A stretch of DNA of 64,000 nucleotides from Hippophae tibetana (Eukaryota > Streptophyta > Magnoliopsida > Rosales > Elaeagnaceae). Shown piece by piece: positions 31,910 through 44,885 of this stretch. Under the pieces are notes generated by a model. It saw nothing but the letters and a program-made list of their open reading frames with translations. It was not told where the DNA came from and made no database searches. A program made the position numbers and the translations under genes. The stretch spans positions 47,251,452 through 47,315,451 of the forward strand of contig CM072811.1 in NCBI GenBank assembly GCA_037013495.1, read 5' to 3'. The first letter of the stretch is position 1; every line of letters begins with the position of its first letter.

Positions 31910-34900
31910 ATGTTAGGAACCGGTTTGCAGTTTGGTCAGAGCCGAGGAGAGGATCGATTTTACAACTCGGCCAAGGCGCGCAAGGCCCAACAGAATCAGC
32001 GGGCCAACCAACTGAGGCGAGCTCAGAGCGACATAAGCCCGAGCCAATCTTTTCCTGTTAAGGAAAATCATGCATACAGGGAACCTGAGAACCGGGTCGG
32101 TTCAAATGACCCGTCCAAACCTATGGCCGTGCCGGCTTTCGACCCTGTTTCGTCATCGTCTGGTAATCTTGAGTGCTTCTTGCACTCGATCATGCCTTCC
32201 GTGCCTATCCAGTACCTTTCTAAGGTTGTTTTTCGAATTGGGGTTCACTTCATTTTGTAGTGAATTAGTTAATTTATAGTTATTGCTAATTTATTTTTAT
32301 AAGGGTTCTTAACTCATTGAGTTGTTAATTTGATTAATGAGTATTTTTTATGGCAGAGAACGATGAGAGGATTGAGAACGTGTGATGTTGAATTTCAGCC
32401 ATACTTTGTTCTTGGTGATTTGTGGGAGTCTTTCAAAGAGTGGAGCGCTTATGGTGCAGGAGTACCTCTAATATTGAATGATAGTGATTCTGTAGTTCAG
32501 TATTATGTTCCTTATCTTTCCGCTATTCAAATTTACGGAGACTCTAAAAAGTTATCAGCTAAGCAGAGGTACTCCATCCTTGTTTTCTCTGTCATAGAGT
32601 CATACTGTTGCTTTTACATGCAACTAAACTACATTAACTTTTGTTGCATTATTTTTGTGTAATTTTAATCCATTATTGTTGCTGCATTCAATAGTTTAAT
32701 AAAAGAGGCCAATTGACTTGTAATGCAATGACATATGCTTCAAGCAAGCACTTGGGTTTGAACCCTTCAAGTGTAAACTGGTAATAAGCTTAATAAAAGA
32801 GAGAATTAAAAGCTCATATCTCTACAAATGGAATAAAGACACCACTGAAATTAAAAATCAAACAAACATAGGCACTTGCATCATTGTAGCATATGATGTA
32901 GGTGGAAGATGGGGGTTCTTGATCATTATAATAGTAGCAATAAGGCGTACAAATTTCCAAATAGGACCTTGGTTATATGCCGGTTCTCTCTAAGAATTTC
33001 ATTGGTCCATGTTTTTGTCATTTGGTTGATAATTGATGCTTGGTTATTCATGACTTTATTATTGTTACTAGCATTATTTTGTTCCAGTTTCTGGCAGATA
33101 GACCTAGTAATTCTCGACAAGATGTTTCTTGATATATATTTTTTGTTTTTAACTTGAAACCACTCCTGTATTTGTCTTTTTCCCTGTATTAATCCAAAGA
33201 ATGTGTAAGTAGTGTGTTAGCATTGTAATCCTTTCATTTTTCTCTATACCTGCTTGACTGCTTCATTTTTCTTTATCAAAGGATTCATAATTTTTTTCTG
33301 CTTCTTCCTACCAGGCTACCAGTATTTTTGCTGCCGCAGGACTTGTAGAATTATTTGCATTTTCTATTAATGTGTATTAGTCTGCCTTCTGCTCCCTATT
33401 CCATGATTAGTAACTTTTTTTAGTTTTATTAGAATTTTTATTAGTCTACCTTCTGCTTCCTACTACATGCTAAAGCTGTTTGTCTCACTGTAACTAGTAT
33501 CATTTTCTATTTTCTTATAACTTGATTACTTTCAATAATAGGCCAGATGAGGACACTGACAGTGATTATAGGGATTCAAGTAGTGATGGAAGCAACGATT
33601 TCGAACCTGAAAGAGGACACTTGAGGGAGCAATGTAATAAAAAATTTCCAATTGATGTTTCATGTATGATGGATAGTTTGTCATTGAGAGATCAGAATAT
33701 TGCACTTCAGGAAGATTTCTCCAGTGATGAGGGAGAATCTATTAATTCTCAAAGTTGCTTGCTCTTTGAGTATCTTGAACGGGACCTGCCTTACAGCCGT
33801 GAACCCTTAGCTGACAAGGTTAGATGATCCAAATCTATGTTTATTTTAAAAAGCTGTTAGAGGTCTGCCCTCAACTTTATTAAACTTCTTCTTGCTCACC
33901 ATTTTTTGGCTTTTTTCTGTTTCTCTTTCGTTTTCACAGATATTGGACCTTGCATCACGTTTTCCTAAGCTGAAGACACTAAGAAGTTGTGACCTTTTAC
34001 CATCCAGCTGGGTTTCTGTTGCATGGTAATTTTCATTCTGCATTTGCTTGAATGGTGGTAAAGTATGCTTCACTAAGTTGCTTATGGTGATGGAATTTCT
34101 GTAGGTATCCCATTTATAGAATTCCAACAGGACCAACTTTAAAAGATCTGGATGCTTGCTTTCTTACGTACCATTATCTTTACACACCCATGGGAGGTAA
34201 AAAATATTTTTATTCTTTTTCTTTTGTTTTGGGTTTGTATGTTATGTTAGGAATCGAAAACTTATGTTATGTATGCTTTAGCCTATAAATTTTGATTGAA
34301 CTGGAGAACTTTATCTTGATTTAAGTTATTGATGTAAAATAGGAATAATTGAAATATGATAATTATAGAAGTTTTAGAATTTCATTGATTATTATTTAAT
34401 TTAACCCATTAGTAATAAGGGTTTTTACTTGATCACTAAGTTAAATATGCCCCTTTGTTATTGTATTTGGAAGGTTGAGTGTATGATTTGAATATTGTTT
34501 CTCCTAAATTGTTACATTTATCCTCAAAATTTATGTTCGTCTAAATCTCTAACCCTTACTCATCTGTGATTTTCTCTCCTTGTGTTTATTTCTCTCCCAA
34601 TTATTTTCCGGTTCTACATAAATTATTTTATGGTTTTAGCTGTATAGATAGTATATAGAGACAGTTATGGTATAAACGCATAATGTAAATAAAAATACAT
34701 AATCTAGAAGTTATACTGGAAACATTTTCTTCCATAAAAGGGGGAACAAAAGGTAGAAACCTTGATGGGGCAGAGATATCATGGAAATTAGTTTAAATAA
34801 TTATTTTATTGACAGGGAGAACTATTCCCTTATTACATGTTTTAAACTCAGCAGATCGATTTCAAAAAATTTACCATATAGTTGGACAGTGACCAGTATG

Positions 34901-35340
34901 GGAAGCATTTTTGGCAATGTAGTAATAAGTGATTGCAATTTGTGAATGTGACGGTTGTGTTTCTTTAGGTTGATAAAAGGATATGCATGCATGCAAGTAT
35001 GTTCCTTGTAAAATTGACTACAAATATTGGCCTGTATAAGTTTAAGTAATGTGCTCATCCAGCATCATTGTTTAGTATATAATGATTCTTATGTGGATTT
35101 ATTTCAGGTGTGCACAGTGCACAGGCTCCGATTGTAACATATCCAAATGAGATGGATGGTATCGCGAAGATGTCCTTGCCTGTGTTTGGTCTTGCTTCTT
35201 ACAAGTTCAGGGGTTCTTTGTGGACTTCAAATGGTGGGTTTGAGCGACAATTGACAAATTCCCTTTTCCAGGCTGCTGATAACTGGTTAAGATTTGTCCA
35301 GGTCAATCACCCAGATTTTCTGTTCTTCAGTAGTCGATAA
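31910..35340 (+). CDS. DUF789 family protein
   Basis: Six exons: 31910-32224, 32357-32568, 33542-33818, 33940-34025, 34105-34196 and 35108-35340, all with GT-AG borders and consistent phases, giving 404 residues. DUF789 motifs appear in order: [107 protein letters not shown] and the terminal [18 protein letters not shown]. The N-terminus is basic and Gln-rich ([19 protein letters not shown]) and probably disordered. The family is plant-wide and has no established function. The start [10 protein letters not shown] fits the family, but an in-frame ATG also exists at 31814. The 5' UTR is pyrimidine-rich (about 31540-31909). Confidence 0.9.
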
Positions 35341-36799
35341 CATGGTAATGAATGAAGAATGTCTTCATTTTTCTAACTTTTAGAATGAAATCTTGAAGCT
35401 TCACTTTGGTTACGTGATGTGGAGATGGCCAGTTCATCAGTGGTCCTATGACTTCGTTTGCTGTTACTGATTACGAGAAGAAAATTGAAAGAAAAAAATT
35501 GAAAAGATAAAGCAAAAATAGTGAAGCTTTTGGAACTCGGTGAAAAGAAAATAGAGGAAATATAGAGTTAGACTGTAGAGTGGCTTTTGCTAATCAAGGC
35601 ACTCTATTTACTCTTAGTGGTACATTTTGGAAAGAAATGTCCTGATGTGATATTATGTAATATTATCTAAAAGGGGTTTTTGATAAATGCGGTATGTGTC
35701 AGGTCCACGCAAGAATTTTGGTGTAAAAGTAAAAGCTTGAGAGTTCCCCTGGTTGTATGTTAATGCTAACTGTTATCGAATAACTGTGTTATCAGAATTC
35801 AGATTTTGAACGTTATTGCTGTGTGGCTAACGTGTTTTGGGTTGGTTTTTTTTCATTCTCTCCCTTCTGTCTTAATGTTTGTGCTGTCAAAAAGTTTGTC
35901 ATCTGTCTTCATGTGTGGCTAACATGATTTTTTGGAGAGGTGAAGAGTGAAATCATTTGTGGCTAACATGTTTTGTTTTGTTTTGTTTTTTATCTTGACA
36001 TTTTCTTTATACATGTTCTGTTCTGTTCTTTTTTTTTTTAATTCTTAAAAATAAAATTATTAATAATTAGAAAAATGAGCAACAATGTTAATACATCTAG
36101 GAATATAAACAGTAAAAATATTTAAAAAATTCAATAAATGTTTAGGTTGGTTTATGAAATTCCGTCTTCCAAGAAATTTGGAAATTAGCACCCATGAAGG
36201 CCTTTATAATATTTTTGTCATCTCCTTTTGTGTGAACAGTTTTGAATTTTTTCTATAAAGTCACTTAAATGAAGAAAAATAAAACATTTGATTCGTTTAC
36301 TTTTGCACAATTACCTAAGAGGAATTTACTCCAATAACTCGTAATTTGTTAATTAAAATCTCTTATAATTACTATAATGGTAAGATTATTATTAAAAATA
36401 ACAATATTAAAATTTATTTTAAAATCTCTTCTAGGTGGTTTCCTCAAAAAAAAAAAAAATTAACGGTGGAGATGGATGTGAATCTTCTGTCGAAAGTTCA
36501 TAAACAAATTAGAATTAAAAACATTTATGTAGCTAAAAAATATTATATTGAAATTGGAAAAGATAATACGATTAAGAGATTTGGAATTAAAAATAGTATC
36601 ATTTCTAAGTTTTTAAATATGTTCAAGTGAAACAAAGACAATAATGATAAACTCTATCAGTTAAACCACGACGAATAATAATATTTCTAAGCTCAAGTGT
36701 TTTCTTGAAAAGATTATCCATTGAAAAAATATGGGTATTTTAACTTGTAAGCGAAAAATTAATGAGTTCAAATGAAATGAGTAACGTGTTACGATATAA
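35341..36799. other. 3' UTR and intergenic
   Basis: Follows the DUF789 stop. A short motif, GTGGCTAAC(A/G)TG, occurs three times around 35820-35970. The 94-codon open frame at 36346-36630 is almost all Lys/Ile/Asn and looks like chance AT-rich translation. Confidence 0.55.
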
Positions 36800-37237
36800 T
36801 AAACTGACAAATAATTTAAAAATGAAATTATTTTATTAAAATTAAATATATATATATATATAATTTAAATATGAAAAATAAAATAATAATCAAGACATCT
36901 GTATCACACGGTATTTTTAAGATAATTGTTTTGTTCATCGTGAGTGTTTAAGAACGATAAAAACTTATCTCCCAGAATATAACGGATAAACAAGAATAAA
37001 CTTACACCATAATTTATTATTACATGAACTTTAAAATGATCGAACTTTATTAAAGAAACTTAACCCTAGATAAAAAATATACAACAAAAAAAATTCTTTT
37101 AATTCCCAGCTCTTCTATTTTTCTTTTTTATCTTTTTTCCCATTTTCTTTCTCTTTCTTCTTTCTTTTCTTTATTTTATTTTCTTCTTTCTTCTCTTTTC
37201 TTCTCAACTTCCTCTATTTCCCTTTGTTTTTTTCTTT
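36800..37237. repeat. ~400 bp direct repeat, copy 1
   Basis: Shares with 39835-40225 the succession 'attattttattaaaatta', a TATA microsatellite, 'aacgataaaaactta', 'ctttaaaat' and a long CT-rich tract ending 'cttcctctatttc'. Same orientation. It adjoins a Copia fragment, so the pair may be remnants of LTRs, but clear TG...CA ends and a target duplication were not found. Confidence 0.6.
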
Positions 37238-38610
37238 TCCTTGAATTCAACATAGACTTATTAGATTTGATCATTTAATCATTACTACTCACAATTAGCA
37301 CATCATCAACATAAAGATACAAGATAACATAATCATCTTCCTTGTCTTTGACATATACACATTTGTCTTCACAACATCATCAGAATTTTCATGCTACTGT
37401 CTTGAGGTTTGTTTCAAGCCATATAAAGACTTCACAAATTTACAAACCTTTTCTTCTTGTCCCAAGCATGAAAAATCCTTGGGTTGGTCCATATAGATTT
37501 CTTTATCTAATTCTCCATTTTGAAAGGCTATTCTTACATCCATTTGATGTATTTCAAGATTTTGTAGAGCGACAATAGCAATTATCATCCTTATAGATGT
37601 CATTCTCGTCACAGAATAATAAGTATCAAAGTAATCAAGGTCATGTCGTTGTTTGTATCCCTTAATTACAAGCATGACCTTGTACTTATCAATTGATCCA
37701 TCTGATCTACATTTTCTTATGAAAATCCACTTAGACCCTAATGTTTTAGTACTTGGAGGTAAATCAATTAGTTCCTAAGTGTGAATTTGTAGAATTGACT
37801 CAATTTTACTATTAATGACTTTTTTTCATTAAGGACTTTCAAAAGAATTCACAGCCTCTTCATAGGTTTCAGATTCACTTTCTAGCAAGTAGGTCAAAAA
37901 ATCTAGACCATAGGATGTTTTTGTTCTAACCCTCATGCTACGTTTGAGTTCAACCTTCAACCTCTTATCTAGGTTCTTTGTTTTGACTATCTTTATTCAT
38001 AGTCTCATACATTTGTTTAAACGAACTTGATACTCTTTGAGATTTACCTGGAAATACATGTTCAAAGAATGATACATTTCTTGATTCCATTATCGTGTTC
38101 TTGTGTATGTCTGAGATCTTTGACTCATGTACAAGAAACTGATAAGTACAACTATTATGTGCATATCCAATGAAGATGCAATCTATTATTTTTGGACCTT
38201 TATTTACCTTCTTAGGTATAGGTACATTTACTTTAACAAGACACCCATACACTTGCAAATATTTATAAAAAGGTACCCTTCTTTTAAATAATTCATACGG
38301 TATCGTATGTGTCTATTTTCAGGGTACCTTATTTAAAAAGTAGTTAGCTCACAAAATAACTTTCCCTCACTAATTCTGTGGTAACCTAAAACTTAATAGC
38401 ATTGTATTCATCATTTCTTTCAAGGTACGATTCTTACATCTATCTAGAATCCATGCTTCTTAAGCAATGAACCTCTTAAGATTCTTTCGAATCTCTAGCA
38501 TGTACAATACGTTGTTTAGAATCATTTCTTTTCCATATGTCATCTTTAGGATTATTTTGCCTCACCATCAACCATAGAGGTTGGAAAGTTCTTCATTCAC
38601 ATTTTCTCCC
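37238..38610 (-). mobile_element. Copia fragment (fossil)
   Basis: On the minus strand the integrase C-terminal part (MQVYGCLVKV, FIGYAHNSCTYQFLV, 37965-38258) is followed by the reverse transcriptase (YYSVTRMTSIRM, QMDVRIAFQNGELDKEIYM, KSLYGLKQTS, 37394-37675) and a DDVLI-type block near 37300. RNase H and gag are not seen. Broken. Confidence 0.85.
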
Positions 38611-39834
38611 TCATTCTCAAATGGTTTGGAGAAAGTAAATTACTTACTATTTGAGCAAACGTGCCTAATAACATCATTGTCGATTCATCACTCTTTTGAG
38701 TTAAAATTTCGTAATTCACTTAAAAAAATTCACATAAAAAAAATTGCCAACATGACCATATCATTCATTTCGTATATTAAAATCAAATCACTCCTTGTTC
38801 ATAAAATATTAAATTCTTCAATTACGAATTTATATTATTTAATCAATTATAAAATTATAATATTTTATCACTTGCTAATCATAATTCAAATATTTTATGA
38901 ATTGATATTTCAAAAAACAAATTCTTAAAATTTTGATATCTCAATACCCAAATTAGTCAGTGAGCATCTTCAATTTTAATCTACAAATAGTTAGTCCACG
39001 TACAACTAAATTTGAATTCCAATTAGCAACTTCTATCAAAACATTAATTAAACAAATTATAAAGCTTTAGTATCTAGCGAAAGAATAGGGATAAATACTC
39101 ACAAAGTAAATAAAAACTTACACTCACTAGTCATTAAATAAAATAAATACAATGATATGTATTTATCAATAGTAAACTAGTTAAACACAGTTCACCTTAA
39201 AGTTATTATTTCTTATAAACCATAACTCCTCGGTACATAATAATAATAATACTAATACTAATAACAATAAACACTAAATCAAACCCTATAAAATTTAAAC
39301 TGTAATTTCAGATCTGTTAAACAGTTGGAAAAAAACTCCAACAATGGAACAAATTGCAAATAAATATTAATAATATTCAACCACACATTCAATGATTTAA
39401 TTAACATATACAAAACATATAAACATTGTTTTAGATCAGAGTAAGTACAAAAATGATCAATAAAATAAATCTTAAACAAAGAGTCAAATATCATTTCAAA
39501 TATTAATTGTAAGAAATAAACTAGTAGTAGCAATATTTATTGTAAAGACAATCAAAATAAGAAGTTATAATAATGGGAAAAATCATACATCAGATGATGA
39601 TAATAATAATAAACACCCAATAAAAGGGATAAAGCAGTCTTCCAAAATACCAATACGATGATAACAGTTCTTAAAAAAGAGCTATTTCAGTTTGTCAATG
39701 AATAGCAATATTAATTAAAAGATGCAAAAATAGATAATATCGTAACAAATACGCAGTAATAAAAAAATTCAATTTTGAATAGAAACTAATTTTTCCAAAA
39801 ATATGATATTAAGATAGTAGAAAATAATATACGG
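38611..39834. other. AT-rich stretch between Copia fragment and repeat copy 2
   Basis: Very AT-rich with many ATT/AAT runs. Open frames at 38581-38928 and 39279-39533 carry no recognisable motif. It may be decayed element interior. Confidence 0.5.
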
Positions 39835-40225
39835 ATAAAAAATTTAACAATAAAATTATTTTATTAAAATTAAAATTAAAATTAAATATATATATATATA
39901 TATATATTATTATATTTGTTTAAAAACGATAAAAACTTATTTCTTAAAAAATAAAGATTAAATAATAATAAATTTATGTTATAATTAATCGAAAAACTTT
40001 AAAATAACCGATCTGTTATAAGAAACTAACCCTTTACAACAACAAAAATTATTTTCCCTCCCGTACACAGCTCTCTTTTTTTCCTTTTTCTTCCTCTCTT
40101 TCTTTTTCCTTTTTCTTTTCTCTTTCATCTTTTCTTTTCTTTTCTTTTCCTTTCCTCTTTCTTTTCTTCTCAGCTTCCTCTATTTCTCTTTGTTTTTTCT
40201 TTTCTATTTCTTCTTCGTTTTCCTT
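39835..40225. repeat. ~400 bp direct repeat, copy 2
   Basis: Partner of 36800-37237 in the same orientation, including the TA microsatellite at 39885-39907 and the CT-rich tract at 40070-40220. Confidence 0.6.
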
Positions 40226-41086
40226 TTCAATTTTCTTTTGTTTTTTATAGAAAAATTATAAAGAAACGGAAGATAACAAAAATAAATACAAAAATGGAAG
40301 ATAACAAAAATAAATACAAAAACGGAAGAGTAACAGAAGAAATTAATTTTCAAAATAATAGAAAAAATAAAAAATCAGATGTAACAAAAAATTAAAAAAA
40401 AAAAAAGAGGAAGAGAAATGAAACTAAAAATTAAAATTTTTATTCAAGATTTTTTAACACAACACATTAGATAAATGAATCCTTAAAGCAATGTTACGAA
40501 GAAAATTAGAATAAAGTCTTCAAATAAAAAATTTAATTATGTCATAAATTTTCAAATTCTAAATTAATTTCTAGAATGAAGAATACACTACAAAGATTCT
40601 TTCTAGAATTATTCCTATATAAGCAAACTTATTGTTGAATTTGCCTTCGGAATTAGGTGTCTAAAGAGTCCACTTTGTTTTCAACTGGGAGAAAGTATTA
40701 TAAGACAAGAACACATATTAGCACCCTTAATATGATAAGTAAATTAGTAATTTTAATCATTATTGTGAGCATTGAATATATCATGAAATTTATAAAGAAT
40801 GATGCAATTGATTGAGATAAATTAAAAAAGAATAAGACCTAAAATTAGTAGTCCAAAAAATTAAGGGATGATACCAAATATCACTTGATTGAACATCTTC
40901 TATATTTATCCGTTCACAATTTTTTAATAACTTTATAAAAGAACAAATAACTTTTTAGATGAAAGAATAAGATAATCTAACTACATAGTCAAGAAATATT
41001 TAAACTTTCTATATTTAAAATGAAATATTTGATCCCAAGATTTGTTATCATTATTAAGAAATTTGTTAGTTTTCTTCTATGGAAAG
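40226..41086. other. Intergenic, AT-rich
   Basis: A short duplication 'ggaagataacaaaaataaatacaaaaa' type lies at 40268-40330. Nothing else is recognised. Confidence 0.55.
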
Positions 41087-43540
41087 TGACGAGACAAAAT
41101 ATGCATCGAGTTAGTAATATCGATCTTGTAGATAATTTAATTTTATATTTGTAAAATTCTCACAAGTATACGAATCATTTTATAGAAAATGACAAATATA
41201 TTTCTAACGTCGATCTAAAAAAAGAATATATGTGATTTTTAATTTATTATTCAAACTTTTAAAAACGAAATTAAATCATAAATATCATGTCACGATATTT
41301 TAATTTTTTGTGTTTCCTAATCTAATAACGTAAAAAAATAAACATAGATATGAATTCAATAAACAATTATGCAACAATTTATCATTCATAACAGTGAATT
41401 ATTTATGGATATAATAATTAAGTTAATTATATTTGCTCATATTATTTAGGTTATTAAAGATATAAATTGATATTTATTAATTTTCTTTATTTTATATAAA
41501 TATCATCTTTAGTAGGGTTAGATATTTTTTGTTAATTAAACAAATAAATTAACACCTATGTGTGGGGTTGAAAATTAATTTGGTTAATTAAATCAATTCT
41601 TTTTTTCTAAAATATTGAAAATGAACCATTTAAATATCACATTTGGTGGAATTAGATGTTTTAACCTTTATTCAAGATGTCCAAATTAAACCTAAAAATT
41701 TAATTATTTGAGTACTAACTTTCAAATTTTAAAACTCTTACTAAAAATATGTGTCAATATATTTTCGATTAATAGTTCTCATAAAAACTTCTAAAATAAT
41801 ATAAGTTTGTAATAAAAAATAATATATTTCTCTCTAACATCCTTAATATAAAATATTGAATAAAAACAAAATCAAATAATTTTATAAAAAAAATTTATCT
41901 ATTTAATATTTTGTAAGTATAACAACGTTATTATTATATCATATTTATAAACAGACAGTCATGTTAAATTTAATCACAGGAAAATTAAATATAACATATA
42001 AGACTAAAACATAAAAATAATTGTAAAAAATTCATTTTAAAATTATACCTCAAAAGAATCCTTACAAAACTTTGATGCTAGTTTCTTTTTAAACACTAAT
42101 CATAACCATCAACCAACTTCTTGCTAGTCCCTTAGTAAGAGATGCAATAAAAACTAAAAATTAAATTATCCTAAATTATTTACGTGGATTGACACAATTG
42201 AATTTAACGTATGTAATAAGACTTTAAACTCCTAGATTGTCCTAGTGGACAAGTTTAAGTCTCGTGAGGGTTTTCAGTAATGATACTCATAAACATTAAA
42301 CTAAATGTAAAAATTAAAAAGAAATAAAAAAAATAAACAATCAAAAACTAAAATTATAACAAATCAAAAACTAAAATTATAACAAAATAAAAAATAAAAA
42401 AAATTAACTTAAAAATAAAATAAAACAAGAAAAAAAAACAAAAAAAAAACAAAATATAAAAATGTTTCATGCTTTTTAATCTCCTTTAATATCATAATTA
42501 AAATCTAAAGTATAAGTTATTTTTAACTTCTTAAATAGTCATAGTTTATAATAATCATTTGTTGAAAATCATTTTCATACTTTATTTAAAAAATGTTTCA
42601 ATTTAAATTTACCCAATTTTAGTGTCAGAAATTCAAATTCTTTTTTATTCTATCCTTACAAGTAAATACTCTCAAAACATTGAATCCTATAGGTTCAAGC
42701 GTATGCGAATAAAGTTTTTGTTTAGAAATGAACTAATAAGTTTGCATACTTATAAAAAAAGAAAAACTTAAAAATAGTGCATAACTTCGATCTCATGAAA
42801 TGAATCGAATGTATAAATTATAGAGATATCATATATACTATTTTCATACATCAATCAAACTTATTAAGCAAAAATTTCAAGATATATCTCTATTAGAATT
42901 GTAGAAAAAATAAATGCAATGACTTCTAGGGAAATTATTTCCTATATTTCTTTTGTACTAACCAACTCTTACAATTGTTTAAGGCTAAAAAGATTAAAGT
43001 ATGTAGATTATACTATATATTCTTTATCTCTATATTTTTTGACATATTTTTTTAGAGAGTGAACCCGTGTACAAATTATACATTTTTGTAGGATTTTAGT
43101 GAGTGGTTAATTTTGTGGTTTTCTGTTTGATTTTGGTTTAGGTAACTTCAGATGTGTCTATTTTTGGTAGAGTCGTGCAAGAATGAGATAAAGGTATATA
43201 CTATCAATTTTTACATAAATCATTTAATCTAAACAAATGAAAAATAAATATACAACACTTTATTATGATGAAAAAAATCATACATTCAATGCTAATACCT
43301 ATAGAGATCATCTAAATTTTTTTAAGAAATATTATAATTGTTTTGAGTAGACTTCACTCAAAATAAAGAAAATTAAGACTCAAATAATATCTCATAAAGG
43401 TAGTCTCTATTATTTGATGCCTAAACATTGATTTTGGGTTCATTATAATTTTCACACTTTATCATGAAATACTACCTAGGACAAAAACTAACTAATTATC
43501 ATTTACTCTACGATATGTTTTCAAAAATTAATCTAACAGG
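41087..43540 (-). mobile_element. Second Athila-like element copy, truncated
   Basis: 41087-42085 matches much of the LTR at 2226-3918 in the same orientation, from TGACGAG at its left edge to about two thirds of the LTR. The following 42086-43214 is non-coding, and 43215-43540 repeats the internal block seen at 1-352. The placement fits the 3' side of the same element family, with the LTR left edge as the outer boundary. It is broken and ends against a Copia fragment at 43541. More diverged than a recent copy. Confidence 0.7.
43215..43540. repeat. Dispersed repeat, copy 2 (pairs with 1-352)
   Basis: Same orientation and similar length as 1-352, ending identically in 'ttcaaaaattaatctaacag'. 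The shared end point, where copy 2 stops, is the junction with the Copia fragment. Confidence 0.75.
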
Positions 43541-44885
43541 GCATTGATCCTGAGATAGATCATTCAGATGCTCAATGTGCCACTTTAAGTAATGGACTAA
43601 TCGTTGATGTTAACAATGCACCTCAAGTACAAACGCGTGTTGAAGAACCAGTCCTGGAAGTACCACAAGTTGTTGATCCAAATCAAGTAGATGTTGAAGT
43701 TCAACAAATACTTGAAGTTGTTGAAGAACCAGTTGAACATCATAATTATAATCCTCAAGAGAATGTTAATGTAGCATTAAGAAGATATACTAGAGTAAGG
43801 AAATCAACGATTCCTAGTGAATGTATTGTATATCTACAAGAGTATAACTACAATATTGGAGCCTAAAATGATCATAATATGTTTTCACATGCCACGAGTT
43901 TTGATATTTCAAACTTATGGTACAATTTCATGAAATAAGAGATGAATCTTATGGCATCTAACCGAGTATGGGATCTCGTCAAGTTTCCTGGTTGTGTAAA
44001 AGTCATTCGATGTAAATGAGTCTTCAAGACAAAGAAAGACTCATAAGGCAACAATGAGAGACATAAGGCAAGACTTGTTACCAAATGATTCACTCAAAGA
44101 GAGGGAATCGACTACATGGAAACATTCTTTCCTGTATCTAAGAAAGATTCACTTTGTGTGATCATAGAATTGGTTGCCCATTTTGATTTGGATTTGCATC
44201 AAACGGATGTGAAAATAGATTTTCTTAATGGTAACTTAGAGGATGAGGTTTATATGAAACAACTTGAAGAACTTTTCTCTAGTGATGGTAAGCACTTGGT
44301 CTATAAGCTTAATAAATCCATATATGGATTAAAATAAGCTTTTCATCAATGGTATTTGAACTTCCGTAACGTCATCACTCCATTTGGCTTTGAAGATAAC
44401 GTTATAGATCAATGTATATATCAGAAGATCAGTAGAAGCAAGATTTTTTTTTGGTGTTATATGTGGATGATATTTTACTTGTAACAAATGATAAGGATAT
44501 GTTATATGAGGTGAAACAATTCCTCTCGAATAACTTTGATATGAAAGACATGGATGATGCATCTTATGTCATTGGTATTAAGATCCATAGGGATAGATCT
44601 TGAGGCTCTTTGGGTTTGTCTCAAGAGACCTATATCAATAAAAAATTAGAGTGATTTTGAATAAATGATTATTCACTAAATGTGGCACCCATTGTGAAGG
44701 GTGACAAATTCAGCCTAAACCAATGCCTTAAAAATGAGCTCGAGTAGAAACAAATGAAAACCATTACATATGCTTCAGTCGTTAGAAGCTTGATATATGC
44801 TTAGATCTACACCAAACCTAACATTGCATTTATTATTGGATTGTTAGGAAGATATCGGAGTAATCCAAATGTTAATCGCTTATAA
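43541..44885 (+). mobile_element. Copia fragment (fossil), integrase end to RNase H start
   Basis: An acidic Val/Glu/Pro-rich linker leads into RR(Y)TRVRKSTIP, then the reverse transcriptase (ETFFPVSKKDS, QTDVKIDFLNGNLEDEVYM, KLNKSIYGLK, VLYVDDILLVTN) and the start of RNase H (TKPNIAF, GLLGRY). No LTRs were found beside it. Broken. It abuts the Athila-like copy. Confidence 0.85.

Noticed and set aside
32740-32790. tRNA-like GGTTTGAACCC word
   Set aside because: There is no acceptor stem, anticodon arm or A-box at the right distance; it lies in intron 2 of the DUF789 gene.
36346-36630. 94-codon open frame as a gene
   Set aside because: Composition is almost entirely Lys, Ile and Asn from AT-rich DNA, with no motif, intron signals or neighbours in support.
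37100-37240. Long CT-rich tract as a regulatory GAGA-type element
   Set aside because: It belongs to a dispersed ~400 bp repeat and is not close to a gene start.
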